Source: Flavobacterium nackdongense (GTDB lineage Bacteria > Bacteroidota > Bacteroidia > Flavobacteriales > Flavobacteriaceae). Taken from it: DNA of 64,000 nt. Below, one piece after another: positions 53,900 through 63,728 of this stretch. The notes beneath the pieces are model-generated. The model was not told where the DNA came from. It made no database searches and was given only the letters and a program-made list of their open reading frames with translations. The DNA is taken from positions 2,914,001 through 2,978,000 of the forward strand of contig NZ_CP037933.1 in NCBI RefSeq assembly GCF_004355225.1, read 5' to 3'. How positions within the stretch are numbered: position 1 is the stretch's first letter; each line of letters opens with the position of its first letter. Made by a program: the position numbers and the translations under genes.

Positions 53900-55196
53900 A
53901 GCTGTCATTTTTAATTTGTAGAATTTTAAATATACTGAAGATAGTTGTTTGCAATAAAGCAACTAACCCAAGCCCAATATTAAAAAATAAAACTCCCTCT
54001 AAATTACTTAGGTCTAATATACTAGCAAAAATAATTATCGCCAACAAATTTATTGAAATTAAAATAATAGGTGACAATGCCCAACCTCTACTACTGTATA
54101 ACGCAAATGATATTGCCGACAATAAACTAACGCAACTTCCAATTATGCTTAGCAATAATTCGTAATCTAAATTGTTATAATCTTTGCCAAGAATCCAAAG
54201 TATTGGTGCAGGAAAAAAATAAACTATCAAAACAATAAAACTTAAAATTAGCATCAGAAAAAACATAGTTTGAAAAAAACGTTGCAATAATATTTTTTTT
54301 TCTAATTGCAATTTAGCAAAACGCGGTATAATTAGGGTCGTAATTATGGTGACAAAGACACTAAGTATAACACTTAATCTAGTCAACGCTCCTAATTGAG
54401 CCAAGGAGGTAGTATTGCCAAAGATAGAGATTAACCAAATTGTAATTTGACCCGAAACGCAGTAATAGATGGATGTCGGTAGAATACGTTTAACTAAATC
54501 CAATATTTCTTTTTTAATTTTTGGATCAGGTTGTTCCTCCTTAGAGGCATATGTATATACAATTTTTCGCAAACCAAAATTTCCCCAAATGCGAGGTATT
54601 CCAGCTGCCAAAATAGCAACAAATGCCCAAGGAAACACCAACATTGCAAGTCCAGAAAGTACTAATCTACCGATTCCAACTTCTACTTGATTTCGTTGCA
54701 GCGGCAAAATAGCTTGATTTAATTTGGGTATAATTTCTAATAAGGAATCTGATAAAGCAGCATAAAAAGCTGGGATTAACGCTAAAGCAAGCAATAGCGA
54801 TGTTAGCCAACTAGCGCCATTGTGCAATAAAAAATAAAATAAAATAGGTACAGATACGAGCAAACTTCCTATTGCAAATTTTTTTCGAAGATCTAAACCT
54901 GTCGCTAATATAATCCCCAGTTTTTGTTTATCCTGCCAAACTTTTCCGCCTTGTGCCATAACACCTGTGGTAATACCACCATCCGCAAGTACTGTCATCG
55001 TGCCCAGCATAGTATTTGCTAAAGTATAAAAAGCATATTCCTGAACCGGCAACAAACGAATAATAAGAATTCCGGAAGCAAAGCCAACCGCCTGCACAAT
55101 AATTTGTGCACTTCCAGTGATCGAAATTAATCTGCCCCAACTCACGATGGTATCGTATTTAGGATGCTGTTTGAGTTTGATCAAAATATCTTTCAA
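53883..55196 (-). CDS. Wzx-like polysaccharide flippase
   Basis: A 437-aa protein of the MOP superfamily with about twelve membrane helices. It starts GRLISITGSAQIIVQAVGFASGILIIRLLPVQEYAFYTLANTM, the usual first two helices of O-antigen flippases. It would carry the lipid-linked repeat unit across the inner membrane for the polymerase. It overlaps the acetyltransferase at its 3' end. Confidence 0.88.
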   Translation of the reverse strand: MKDILIKLKQHPKYDTIVSWGRLISITGSAQIIVQAVGFASGILIIRLLPVQEYAFYTLANTMLGTMTVLADGGITTGVMAQGGKVWQDKQKLGIILATGLDLRKKFAIGSLLVSVPILFYFLLHNGASWLTSLLLALALIPAFYAALSDSLLEIIPKLNQAILPLQRNQVEVGIGRLVLSGLAMLVFPWAFVAILAAGIPRIWGNFGLRKIVYTYASKEEQPDPKIKKEILDLVKRILPTSIYYCVSGQITIWLISIFGNTTSLAQLGALTRLSVILSVFVTIITTLIIPRFAKLQLEKKILLQRFFQTMFFLMLILSFIVLIVYFFPAPILWILGKDYNNLDYELLLSIIGSCVSLLSAISFALYSSRGWALSPIILISINLLAIIIFASILDLSNLEGVLFFNIGLGLVALLQTTIFSIFKILQIKNDSYETTH

Positions 55197-55243
55197 GAAA
55201 TGGAAATAAATTAGTTACAAATAGATTTTTATACTCGTTTTTC

Positions 55244-56656
55244 TTAGCCTTTTCCAATCCCTTTTACCCGAAAACCAATTGCTGTTAGTTGTTCAGAATC
55301 TAAAATATTACGACCGTCAAAGACGAATGCAGGTTTAAACATATTGATATATATGGTTTTCCAATCGTAAGTTTTAAATTCCTCCCATTCCGTAAGCACA
55401 GCGACAGCATGTGCTTGATGTAGAGCTGCCATTGAGGTGTTGTAAACAAAAATTTGTTTTAGTTTTGAGGTTATTTTTTGCTCAGTTAGGCCTTTTAATT
55501 CCCATAAATAGGCCATATCCGCCTTAATTTTCGCCTCAGAAACTTTAGGGTCATATACATGTATTTGAGCCCCATCTTCTATCAAATAATCGGCAACATA
55601 AATTGCTGCAGATTCACGGGTGTCATTCGTGTCTTTTTTGAAAGCCCATCCTAAAAAAGTGATTTTTTTGTCACTGACGGTGTTAAACAATGAACTAATA
55701 ATATTCTTCGCAAATCGGGATTTTTGATAATCGTTTAGAATTATTACTTGCTCCCAATAATCTGCTACTTCTGGTAAATTAAAATAACGACATAAATAAA
55801 CCAAATTTAAAATATCTTTTTGAAAACAAGAACCTCCAAAACCTACAGATGCTTTGAGAAATTTAGGGCCTATGCGGCTATCTGTTCCAATGGCATTGGC
55901 AACTTCATCGACATTAGCCTCAGTAGCTTCGCACAAAGCCGAAAGGGCATTTATAGACGAAATACGTTGCGCTAAGAAAGCATTTGCGGTTAATTTAGAT
56001 AATTCCGAAGACCAAACATTAGTAGTTAAAATTTGTTTTGGTGTTAGCCAATGGGCATAAACATCAACCAAGGCTTGAATGGCTTCTTTACCTTTTGGAG
56101 TTTGTTTTCCTCCTATAAGTACTCTATCTGCATTGAATAGATCTTCGATCGCTGTACCTTCTGCTAAAAATTCTGGATTGGATAATACTTCAAAATGCAC
56201 ACCGCATCCAGTGCTCTCTAAAATAGTCTGTAGGGTTTCAGCAGTACGCACTGGCAATGTTGATTTTTCGACGATAATTTTATCATTTTTAGCAATTCTG
56301 GCAATTTGCCTAGCACATAATTCAACAAACTTTAAATCGGCAGCCATACCTTTTCCTTCACCATAAGTTTTGGTTGGGGTATTTACCGCTATAAAAATCA
56401 TGTCGGCGGCATCGATTGCGGCATCTACGTCTGTAGAGAAAAAAAGATTTCGCCCCCTAGCTTCGGCAACTACCTCGGCTAGCCTAGGTTCGTAAACAGG
56501 TAAATTATCTAAGTTTTCATCATTCCAAGCATCAATTCGTGCTTGATTCAAATCCACAACCGTAACTTTAATTTCTGGGCATTTCAGAGCGATAACTGAC
56601 ATTGTTGGGCCACCAACGTAACCGGCCCCGAGACAACAAATATTTTGTATTTTCAT
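55244..56656 (-). CDS. UDP-glucose 6-dehydrogenase (animal-type)
   Basis: A 470-aa NAD-dependent enzyme oxidising UDP-glucose to UDP-glucuronate. The N-terminal [32 protein letters not shown] and the catalytic [10 protein letters not shown] (Cys277) closely resemble animal UGDH rather than the shorter bacterial Ugd. The central [23 protein letters not shown] and C-terminal [19 protein letters not shown] are present. The frame is open 33 codons upstream, but the promoter box at 56677-56684 and the family start support the ATG at 56656. With the decarboxylase at 43764 it gives UDP-xylose. Confidence 0.94.
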   Translation of the reverse strand: MKIQNICCLGAGYVGGPTMSVIALKCPEIKVTVVDLNQARIDAWNDENLDNLPVYEPRLAEVVAEARGRNLFFSTDVDAAIDAADMIFIAVNTPTKTYGEGKGMAADLKFVELCARQIARIAKNDKIIVEKSTLPVRTAETLQTILESTGCGVHFEVLSNPEFLAEGTAIEDLFNADRVLIGGKQTPKGKEAIQALVDVYAHWLTPKQILTTNVWSSELSKLTANAFLAQRISSINALSALCEATEANVDEVANAIGTDSRIGPKFLKASVGFGGSCFQKDILNLVYLCRYFNLPEVADYWEQVIILNDYQKSRFAKNIISSLFNTVSDKKITFLGWAFKKDTNDTRESAAIYVADYLIEDGAQIHVYDPKVSEAKIKADMAYLWELKGLTEQKITSKLKQIFVYNTSMAALHQAHAVAVLTEWEEFKTYDWKTIYINMFKPAFVFDGRNILDSEQLTAIGFRVKGIGKG

Positions 56657-56676
56657 TAATTCTAATAATTTTTCTT

Positions 56677-56684
56677 CAAATATA
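56677..56684 (-). promoter_or_regulatory. -7 promoter element for UDP-glucose dehydrogenase
   Basis: The minus strand reads TATATTTG, 20 bp before the ATG at 56656. Confidence 0.5.
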
Positions 56685-56817
56685 TTTATATATTTAATAA
56701 TATACTCGAAAATGAGGAAAGATAAAGCATTTTTCGTCATTTTTATGACCCGCATAGAAAAGAATCGAAGTAGATTTCTATATCGATTTAAACTACAAAT
56801 GCTTTATCAAGAAGGGG

Positions 56818-57243
56818 TTAGTAAATATTTGAAAGTTCTTTTTTATAAACTTCCTGCCTTAGACTTGAACTTGAAAAACGGTGGTCTCTAGTGTTGAAAT
56901 AAAGTTCAATTCCTTTTTCTTCACAATAGCTTCTACCGGTAAAATCCCTGTTTTTATATTCATCTCCGACGATACGAACATCAATGGCAAATGATTTTAA
57001 TATATCTTCCAAATCTTGTTCAGTAGCATACGGAACAACTTCGTCTACAAACTTACAAGCCTTAAGCTGAATGTAGCGTTCGACTACAGTTTGAGTTGGT
57101 TTATTTTTTGTTGGACGATCTAAAGTTGGGTCTGTTTGCAAACCAACAATTAAATAATCACAATGTAGCTTTGCTTCTTCAAGCATTTTTACGTGCCCTG
57201 CATGCAATAGATCAAAGGCGCTGAAGGTAATTCCTGTTTTCAT
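56818..57243 (-). CDS. Cytidylyltransferase-family protein (TagD-like)
   Basis: A 141-aa nucleotidyltransferase like glycerol-3-phosphate cytidylyltransferase. The HxGH motif is HAGH (residues 14-17) in FDLLHAGHVKMLEEAK. VGLQTDPTLDR and IVGDEYKNRDFTGRSYCEE match the family. The usual RTEGISTT is replaced by RDHRFSSSSLR, so the substrate may differ from glycerol phosphate. It is the first gene of the exopolysaccharide cluster as read, and could make a CDP-linked donor for a polysaccharide substituent. Confidence 0.85.
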   Translation of the reverse strand: MKTGITFSAFDLLHAGHVKMLEEAKLHCDYLIVGLQTDPTLDRPTKNKPTQTVVERYIQLKACKFVDEVVPYATEQDLEDILKSFAIDVRIVGDEYKNRDFTGRSYCEEKGIELYFNTRDHRFSSSSLRQEVYKKELSNIY

Positions 57244-58027
57244 CTTTTTAGTTTTTAAATTATTTAGGTATATCTGGTGCTTACTATTCTACAATTTTGT
57301 TTTTAAAAAAAAGCAATTGAAATTCCTATTTGGAATGTGCCTATAGTCAACAAAATTTAAAAGGGCTGATTTATAGTTCATTGCGTATAGAAAATTATAA
57401 ATTGGTTGGATATTAATTTCGATTAGCTTCGACTAAAACTACAAACATCGCATCGTAGTCAAGTTTATCAAGTGTTTTTTTTGGTCATAAATAGCCTTCA
57501 AAATAGAATAGAAAAAAATATTAATTGTTTTGTCTATTCCTCTAATCTTGCATTTGATAATAAAGTAACAACTAGAATTACAATTCTCCAACAATTTCGA
57601 TTTCAAAAATAGATATGATTTTACAACTAGAATAATAAATCTGTTCAAAGGATTTTAAAAATCGATAAAGGACATAAGAAGTGTTTTTTGTAACTATTTC
57701 GATTCTAGAACTAATGTAAAATGGATGTAATTATTGAAATTTAAATTATGAAATCACAATATCCGTAGAGATTAAAAATCAAGACAAGCTAGTAAAATGC
57801 GCCAAAAGTTTCCTTGTGTAGGATAAATAAGGTAGCTAAAAAGTCATTTGGAAACTTAAAAAAATCAATTTTTGCCATTTTTGCGAAGAGAATTGCATAA
57901 AGCAAAAGTTTTTAGTAGCACGACAATGCGAATGATATAAGTTTAATAAACTAAAAGAATAAAAGCGCTTTTGACGCTGAAGTTGAAATAGATTTTCGAT
58001 TTTTAATAAACAAAGATATAATCATTT
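57244..58027. other. AT-rich gap with no convincing gene
   Basis: About 780 bp upstream of the cytidylyltransferase gene. One 69-codon minus-strand frame (57439-57648) has no recognisable content. No tRNA, CRISPR or strong hairpin was seen. The promoter of the exopolysaccharide genes probably lies near 57250-57320 but has no clear -7 match. Confidence 0.45.
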
Positions 58028-58033
58028 ATGATT

Positions 58034-58051
58034 AACCCGTTGGGTGTAATT
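58034..58051 (+). repeat. Outer left inverted repeat of the IS
   Basis: 18 bp identical to the inner copy 67 bp further right and to the complement of the right end. It is preceded directly by the target duplication ATGATT. Confidence 0.9.
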
Positions 58052-58100
58052 CAATTTAATTTTTTTTAAACACATAGAATCATAGTTTTTTATTAATTTT

Positions 58101-58118
58101 AACCCGTTGGGTGTAATT
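58101..58118 (+). repeat. Inner left inverted repeat of the IS
   Basis: Exact copy of the 18-bp IS end. An element counted from here would be 1001 bp, the usual IS982 size, but it has no target duplication on this side. Confidence 0.9.
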
Positions 58119-58200
58119 ATTTGAAGTAAAATAAATTGAATAAATATTGGTCAAGATACTGAAATTCAGTATCTTGAAGTCGCCAAACAAACCAATATTT

Positions 58201-59085
58201 ATGTCAAATATAGTAAAAAAATATTTAAGAGTTTTAGAAGTTATAAGTTCTTTAAATTGTGAATTAGAATTTAAGTCTGGCGTCGGAAGAAAACAAAAAA
58301 TGTCTGATTTAGAGATAGTTGCATTGAGTTTAACTGCGGAATTTATGTCAATTGACAGTGAAAATTCTTTATTTAAAGAGATAAATAAACAACAAATTCC
58401 TAACTTAATTGACCGAAGTCAGTTCAATAAAAGAAGGAGAAAATTATTTTTCTTTTTAGAGGAAGTTAGAGTAAAACTTGCTTCTCATTTTTTAGAATTT
58501 GAAAATTATTTTATTGTTGATAGTATGCCATTGGAGATATGCAAATTTGCTCGTCATAACAGAATTAAAATCTGTAAAAAAGATTTTGAAACTGCTCCGT
58601 CTAAAGGATTTTGTGCCTCACAAAACAATTGGTTTTATGGTTATAAACTTCACGGTGTTTGTTCAATAAATGGTGTTTTTCATTCATTAGATATTACAAA
58701 AGCTGAAGTTCACGATGTCAATTTTTTAAAAAATATAAAAGAACAAATGTCTGATTGTGTGGTTCTTGGCGATAGAGGATATTTATCTGAATCAATTCAG
58801 TTAGATTTATTTCAAACAGTAAATATCAAATTGGAAACGCCAAAAAGAACAAATCAAAAAGACTATACGCCTCAACCTTATGTCTTTAGAAAATCAAGAA
58901 AAAGAATTGAAACATTATTTTCACAATTGTGTGACCAGTTCAAAATTAGAAACAATTATGCTAAATCTTTTGAAGGATTTAAAACACGGATTTTAGCAAA
59001 AATAACGGCATTAACATTGGTTCAATTCATCAATAAATTTATTTTTGATAGACCAATAAATAATATTAAGAATCAAACAATTTAA
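58201..59085 (+). CDS. IS982-family transposase
   Basis: A 294-aa DDE transposase. Acidic catalytic residues are in YFIVDSMPLEIC, CVVLGDRGYLSE and SRKRIETLFSQLCDQF. GYKLHGVCSINGVFHSLDITKAEVHD is typical of the family. The frame is intact, so the element may still be active. An upstream in-frame ATG exists at 58147, but the ATG at 58201 (MSNIVKKYLRVLEVI) gives the usual start. Confidence 0.93.
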   Translation: MSNIVKKYLRVLEVISSLNCELEFKSGVGRKQKMSDLEIVALSLTAEFMSIDSENSLFKEINKQQIPNLIDRSQFNKRRRKLFFFLEEVRVKLASHFLEFENYFIVDSMPLEICKFARHNRIKICKKDFETAPSKGFCASQNNWFYGYKLHGVCSINGVFHSLDITKAEVHDVNFLKNIKEQMSDCVVLGDRGYLSESIQLDLFQTVNIKLETPKRTNQKDYTPQPYVFRKSRKRIETLFSQLCDQFKIRNNYAKSFEGFKTRILAKITALTLVQFINKFIFDRPINNIKNQTI

Positions 59086-59101
59086 TTACACCCAACGGGT
59101 T
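59084..59101 (-). repeat. Right inverted repeat of the IS
   Basis: AATTACACCCAACGGGTT, the exact complement of both left ends. It overlaps the last two bases of the transposase stop codon. Confidence 0.9.
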
Positions 59102-59302
59102 ATGATTATTAAATTCAGCCCAGATTTGATGAATTGAAAAGTGTGCGATAGCCTTAAATTGGGTTAAAGTAAAAAATAGGGCAAAATTTATTTCCAATTA
59201 TATACCATTGAAACAAACAATACCCTATTTAATTTTGAAAGGAATTTTACTGAAAAAACCAATTTGCATTATGGCAAATCGCTATAAACGGCGAAAATTC
59301 TC

Positions 59303-61456
59303 TTATTGACCTACTAAAAGCTGGGGGTAGGGTGTAGGTATAGCATTCAATAATACTGAACTGATATTATTGACTCTTTTGACCAATAAATGATCCAAAC
59401 CAACCTCTGAAATCATTTTGCTATTGACAATCATTCCGGAAGGCATATTGCCAAGCCCGCCCGTAACTGTCGAATTGAGTAGATATCCGCTAATGCTGGT
59501 TTCGAATAATGGAATATTATCTAGAAAATTACAGCCTTCAACAATCACAGTTTCTCCCTTGATTATCGTCGAGGCTGTATTGTTAGAAAAATTACAAGAA
59601 TATAGTCCCAATGACGGGGTAGCTTCAATAATATGTTTTCCAGCATTGTTTTTGAAATCGCAGTTGATCAATACAGGTGCATTATGGGCACTTAGGTTTA
59701 TTGCTACTCCATTACGTTCAAAATTACAATTTATCCAAGCGTTCAAATTATCCACTCTAGTGGTTCGTAATGAAAATCCAGTGCCACAATTGATCACTTG
59801 ACAGTTGTAAAAAACCGTTTTATCAATATAGGTCATGTGATTGGTTTCATTTCCGCTGAATGCCGGGTCAGGAGTTTGCTTAAAAGCAGTAGGAATGTTA
59901 AAAAAATGAACTTGCTCAAACATATTATTGTCCATTCCATACATTTGCGCCACTTCTATTCCGTATAACGATTGATCTCTAAATACAACATATTTCATAT
60001 TAATTCCATTGGGTTGAAACCAGGTATCTAATCCATCTGACGTTATATGCAGTCCTTTGCTTCCTCCTTGCAAGGTAATGTAATTGAGTGTAAATGCGCC
60101 GACACCTGCTCCTCTAACGTTAATCAAATTAAAGTCGTCCTTCAAGCCTACAATTACTGTTTTTCCAGTACCCGCACCTACAATACCCTCGTCTTTATTA
60201 ATCAATAGGGGGCCGTCAATATAAAATATACCTTCTGGTAAATTTGCAATACCATTTGCATCTATTAAACCTTGAATATATGCTCTGCTGCTGGCCTGCC
60301 CAGTCCTGTTTGCGCTCCAATTTGATCCAGTAGGGTCTGCTAATTCAGAAAATATGGGCCTATCCCATTTTTGTTTTTGGGGGCCTAAAATGGAAGAGGT
60401 AATATTAGTGGCATTGGTTCCTACTATGGGCGAAGTTTGATTTGTTCCATTATAGCTTACATTAGAACCATCAAAAAAAGATCTAATATCGTAATTTCCT
60501 CCACTAACGGCGTATGGAGAAGCATTTGAGTCTATGGTCAGCGTTTTGGCAGTTGTGGTACTTGCTCCACCATTTGTAGAAATCTCTTTGTTTAGTAGGA
60601 GTAAATTGTTTGCCTGAATATCAAAAACTGGAGTTGAGGTCACGGCATATCCCAAGCCCGCCATACTTGCTAATTTAACATCATTCATATTTCGCATATG
60701 TAATAGAGCCTTTCCAGTGCCCAAACTTTTGAAATTCCAGGCTTCAGCATCTAAACCAATCAAGTTTAAATCCCCAAAATTATCAATATCTGTAGCGTCA
60801 CCGTGAGAGGTCAACAAGTTCAACCACGCCCAAGTATTGCCTGAACTTGGTGTTGTATTATTGCCTTTTAAGGACAATTGTGGATAATCTGACGTTATCC
60901 AATGCTTTATTATTTTATTATTCCTAAAGTAACCACTAACCACATTATTGATGTTAAGTTTACTGCCTATAATATCAATAAACTTACAATTTTCGATTTG
61001 TGCATTCGTAGCAGTAATATAACCGCCTGAAACGTGCGAAACAGTGCAATTAGTGATGGCAGCTCCACTCATAAAATTAAGACCATACCATACTTTTACA
61101 CTAGTGACTAAAACGTTTTTTGCGCCAGCAGCAATATTAATTTCTGGCATTTCATTGTAAGACTGATGTCCAAATAATTTCATATTGCTGTTTAATGTCA
61201 CTCTTGCAAGGCCACCGAGTCTATAATTCCCAGCTTCTAACCGCACAGCTCCATAGGTGTTTAAAGCAGCTTGAAGGTTGGCTCTTTGCGAATAAGGCAA
61301 TAAGTACGCATTGAAATATTCAATTTCTTCTGGCAGGTTATTACTGACAAGGGAAACTGCGACCGTGCTTTTTTGGTTCTTTTTTACAGCATAATTGTAG
61401 TTCTGTGAGTGAACACCAGCTGCGAAAAAAAATAACAAGTAAATTAAATGTTTCAT
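59303..61456 (-). CDS. Secreted right-handed beta-helix protein (pectate-lyase-like fold)
   Basis: A 717-aa exported protein. The signal peptide is KHLIYLLFFFAAGVHSQ. Repeated beta-helix rungs are visible across the protein (ITNCTVSHVSGGYITATNAQIENCKFIDI; later INCDFKNNAGKHIIEA, LYSCNFSNNTASTII, VEGCNFLDN), with a second start of the fold near residues 360-400 (DANGIANLPEGIFYIDGPL). This is the fold of polysaccharide lyases and phage-tail-like depolymerases. No catalytic set can be assigned. The C-terminus has no T9SS domain. It overlaps the upstream gene by 4 bp. Confidence 0.8.
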   Translation of the reverse strand: MKHLIYLLFFFAAGVHSQNYNYAVKKNQKSTVAVSLVSNNLPEEIEYFNAYLLPYSQRANLQAALNTYGAVRLEAGNYRLGGLARVTLNSNMKLFGHQSYNEMPEINIAAGAKNVLVTSVKVWYGLNFMSGAAITNCTVSHVSGGYITATNAQIENCKFIDIIGSKLNINNVVSGYFRNNKIIKHWITSDYPQLSLKGNNTTPSSGNTWAWLNLLTSHGDATDIDNFGDLNLIGLDAEAWNFKSLGTGKALLHMRNMNDVKLASMAGLGYAVTSTPVFDIQANNLLLLNKEISTNGGASTTTAKTLTIDSNASPYAVSGGNYDIRSFFDGSNVSYNGTNQTSPIVGTNATNITSSILGPQKQKWDRPIFSELADPTGSNWSANRTGQASSRAYIQGLIDANGIANLPEGIFYIDGPLLINKDEGIVGAGTGKTVIVGLKDDFNLINVRGAGVGAFTLNYITLQGGSKGLHITSDGLDTWFQPNGINMKYVVFRDQSLYGIEVAQMYGMDNNMFEQVHFFNIPTAFKQTPDPAFSGNETNHMTYIDKTVFYNCQVINCGTGFSLRTTRVDNLNAWINCNFERNGVAINLSAHNAPVLINCDFKNNAGKHIIEATPSLGLYSCNFSNNTASTIIKGETVIVEGCNFLDNIPLFETSISGYLLNSTVTGGLGNMPSGMIVNSKMISEVGLDHLLVKRVNNISSVLLNAIPTPYPQLLVGQ

Positions 61457-62190
61457 TGTCCAGATATTATGTACGCATTTGCGCCAGTTTTTCTCATTAG
61501 TCCAAAGCTTACCTTGCCTGTGGTACTTTCAAATAGCGCATTGCCATTTATATTGTAGTTAATTGTTACGCCTGATACCGCTTGTATGGTCAATACGGCG
61601 CCATTGTGAGCTTCTAAATTGATAATATCACCTACTAACATCGAACTAAAATCTGCTGTTAGGGTTAGCGTAGCAGATTTTGTACATTCTATTGTATTGT
61701 TTACATCTCCATTACTGATACTTCTCGATGCTGGAAAAGCGATGATGAGTGATTTGTACGGATTGGATCCATTCGTACCGACTAATCTTTCGGCTGTAGT
61801 AGCGTGCAAAGCGTATGGGACGCTCAATAGTTGCGTAATACCGATAATATTGTAGTTCGTACCCCCAGCCGGGTCAACTTGTGTTTCTATAAAATAAGGA
61901 CCTTTTTCCCACGGAATAGTGCTGAAATTTCCGGTAGTTATAGCTCCTGTTCCAATTTCAAGTGAAACTAGGCCATTGTTATTTGTTTTAGCGAAATGAT
62001 TTTCTTCAAAAGTAATTGTTCCAGTTGGAGTGCCTTGATGGACTACAACTTTTAGACTTATATTTGAATTAGTCACTAAGTTATTGTTTTTAGTCCGAAT
62101 AATAGCTTGGTAACTCATTTTTTCTGGTGCCTGCGCAAACACCGTAAGCGCAACGGTCATAAATAAAAGTAGGGTAAGAGGTAGTTTCAT
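61453..62190 (-). CDS. Secreted protein of a Bacteroidota surface family
   Basis: A 245-aa exported protein with signal peptide KLPLTLLLFMTVALTVFAQ. The N-terminal domain has a recurrent Bacteroidota pattern: PEKMSYQAIIR, LVTNSNISLKVVVHQG, NNGLVSLEIGTG, IPWEKGPYFIETQVDP and LLSVPYALHA. In larger proteins this domain precedes adhesin or tail-fibre-like regions. The C-terminal part (KSLIIAFPASRSISN onward) is a small beta domain. Its function is unknown. It is translationally coupled to the beta-helix gene. Confidence 0.78.
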   Translation of the reverse strand: MKLPLTLLLFMTVALTVFAQAPEKMSYQAIIRTKNNNLVTNSNISLKVVVHQGTPTGTITFEENHFAKTNNNGLVSLEIGTGAITTGNFSTIPWEKGPYFIETQVDPAGGTNYNIIGITQLLSVPYALHATTAERLVGTNGSNPYKSLIIAFPASRSISNGDVNNTIECTKSATLTLTADFSSMLVGDIINLEAHNGAVLTIQAVSGVTINYNINGNALFESTTGKVSFGLMRKTGANAYIISGQ

Positions 62191-62201
62191 GTTTTACTAA
62201 T

Positions 62202-62732
62202 TTAGTTTTTAACTATTTTAAATGTTTTCAATATTTTATTCTCATTGTATACTTGTAAGAGGTAAATGGCGGAGCTCAGATTTGTTACATCAATTTGAGT
62301 TTCACTTTGTGATATGGTTTCTTGTTTTATAAGCCTGCCTTGAAGATCGTACAGCTGATAAGCTTGCCGCGTACTTTGTGGTTCGTACCCATCCATATTT
62401 ATGTTGATATAATCTGTTGTTGGATTAGGAAAAATAAATATTTCAGTTCTAGGTTGAATGCTATTTTCTTCAGAAGATAAAGTTGTAATTGCTTCTTCTT
62501 GCTGAATACCTTGCGTTACATTGTATACAGACTCACCAATGTAGGTGTAGAATACTTGTCCTATTGAATAAGTGACTGAACCTGCGGTGCCTGCTGCATT
62601 TTCGCCCGATGAAATAAAGGTTTCCATAGTATCATTGGTTATAGGCTGAGAAGTTTGACTAATCCCTTTCAAAGAAAAAAACAAGATCATCACAATGAAT
62701 AGGTTTATGAGTTTGGGGTACAAATGTTTCAC
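62202..62732 (-). CDS. Secreted protein with T9SS type A sorting domain, GTG start
   Basis: A 176-aa exported protein: a signal peptide (KHLYPKLINLFIVMILFFSLKGISQ), a short domain (ISSGENAAGTAGSVTYSIGQVFYTYIG, VTQGIQQEE) and a T9SS type A domain (IFPNPTTDYININM, YQLYDLQGRLIKQE, LLQVYNENKILKTFKIV). An in-frame stop lies just upstream and no ATG is available, so GTG at 62732 is the start. It leads the three-gene operon ending at 59303. A paralogue begins at 63729 on the other strand. Confidence 0.83.
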   Translation of the reverse strand: MKHLYPKLINLFIVMILFFSLKGISQTSQPITNDTMETFISSGENAAGTAGSVTYSIGQVFYTYIGESVYNVTQGIQQEEAITTLSSEENSIQPRTEIFIFPNPTTDYININMDGYEPQSTRQAYQLYDLQGRLIKQETISQSETQIDVTNLSSAIYLLQVYNENKILKTFKIVKN

Positions 62733-63728
62733 AATTTCTGAACTTTTAATTAATATGCAATAATATCAATTGCAATATTATTCAAAAACAAAATAAAATC
62801 GACAAAATTTACAATAATTCCGATGAAATACATATAACAAATACTTTTAACATAATTAAACTTATAAAAACACTAAAAAAAATATTGTGAATAAGGTTTT
62901 AAAAACAAAATATAATTATATATCAGAAAATACTTTAAAACTAAAAATAAATAGATGAAATATCTTATATTGTCGATGAAATGCGTTATTTTTGCAAATA
63001 AACGATATTTTATCTCAAGAATTGTGTGCCACTCCGTTTTTTATTTAATCTTTAATATACCTTAGATTTATATTTTTATTTCGTAATCAATGACGATAAA
63101 AAATACATAATCGACACCAATTTAATAGAATATATTATTTAGTTAACGCCTTGAATTACAACAAAAAAGCGTATTTACTAATAAAAAAATGTTAATTTTC
63201 TATTTAACTTTTTATCGGTTAGATACTAATTAGATCATTGGTTGGAATTGAGCAATTCAAAAATCATTTTTTACCAAAGTAATAATGATCAAATCAAACT
63301 TTGGGTAGGTCTAACTATTCTTTTTGAAATGCCTGTTCAGTATCGAGGTATTTGGAACGAACTTGCCTTTAAGCCCCATAGTTTTTTTGCGTCGGGATAC
63401 GCTTTAAAATCTGATTTTACCATTTTCTGTTATTAAAAAATCCTTCAAAATTCTCTACTCATTAATTTTGATTTAAAACTCAATAAACGCTTCATTTCTC
63501 CGAAGGTAATTTCTTCATAATGCAAGAAGTAATTGTAGTCAAGACCTCGATTTCGCTATAACTATGATTTGTAAAAAAAGTTGCTAATCGATTGATTTAA
63601 AAAAACATATAAAGTTCGTAAACTTATATTTGTTAAAGCCAAGCGTTTGATTGTCGCATTTGAAATTTATGTTAATAAAATTGGTTTTATTCAGAGATTT
63701 TGCTAGTTTAGTAAAAATTTTAATAGAA
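62733..63728. other. Large AT-rich divergent gap
   Basis: Nearly 1 kb between two divergent paralogues. A full -7 match TATTTTTGC (62987-62995, plus strand) and another, TATATTTGT (63625-63633), are present; the second could serve the gene at 63729. Apart from a possible gene remnant at 63242-63436, nothing else could be supported. Confidence 0.5.
63242..63436 (+). pseudogene. Possible RhuM-like gene remnant
   Basis: A 64-codon frame opening with TTG. Its first part, NSKIIFYQSNNDQIKLWVGL, faintly resembles the N-terminus of RhuM-type virulence proteins (S-x-I-x-x-YQS pattern), after which the resemblance is lost. It is probably a decayed fragment; this is a weak call from memory of the family. 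Confidence 0.22.

Larger units (their letters stand above)
58034..59101 (+). mobile_element. IS982-family insertion sequence with doubled left end
   Basis: A 1068-bp element. The inverted repeat AACCCGTTGGGTGTAATT stands at 58034-58051, again at 58101-58118, and its exact complement at 59084-59101. The target duplication ATGATT (58028-58033 and 59102-59107) flanks the outer left copy, so the inserted unit includes both left ends. The transposase frame fills the interior and its stop overlaps the right repeat. Confidence 0.92.

Noticed and set aside
57439..57648. 69-codon frame on the minus strand in the gap upstream of the cytidylyltransferase gene
   Set aside because: No signal peptide, domain or promoter box; composition is like the surrounding noncoding DNA.
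59102..59302. Possible second IS remnant right of the IS982 element, with an ATTTGC/GCAAAT inverted repeat near 59262
   Set aside because: No transposase fragment or paired ends could be recognised; the inverted repeat is only 6-7 bp.
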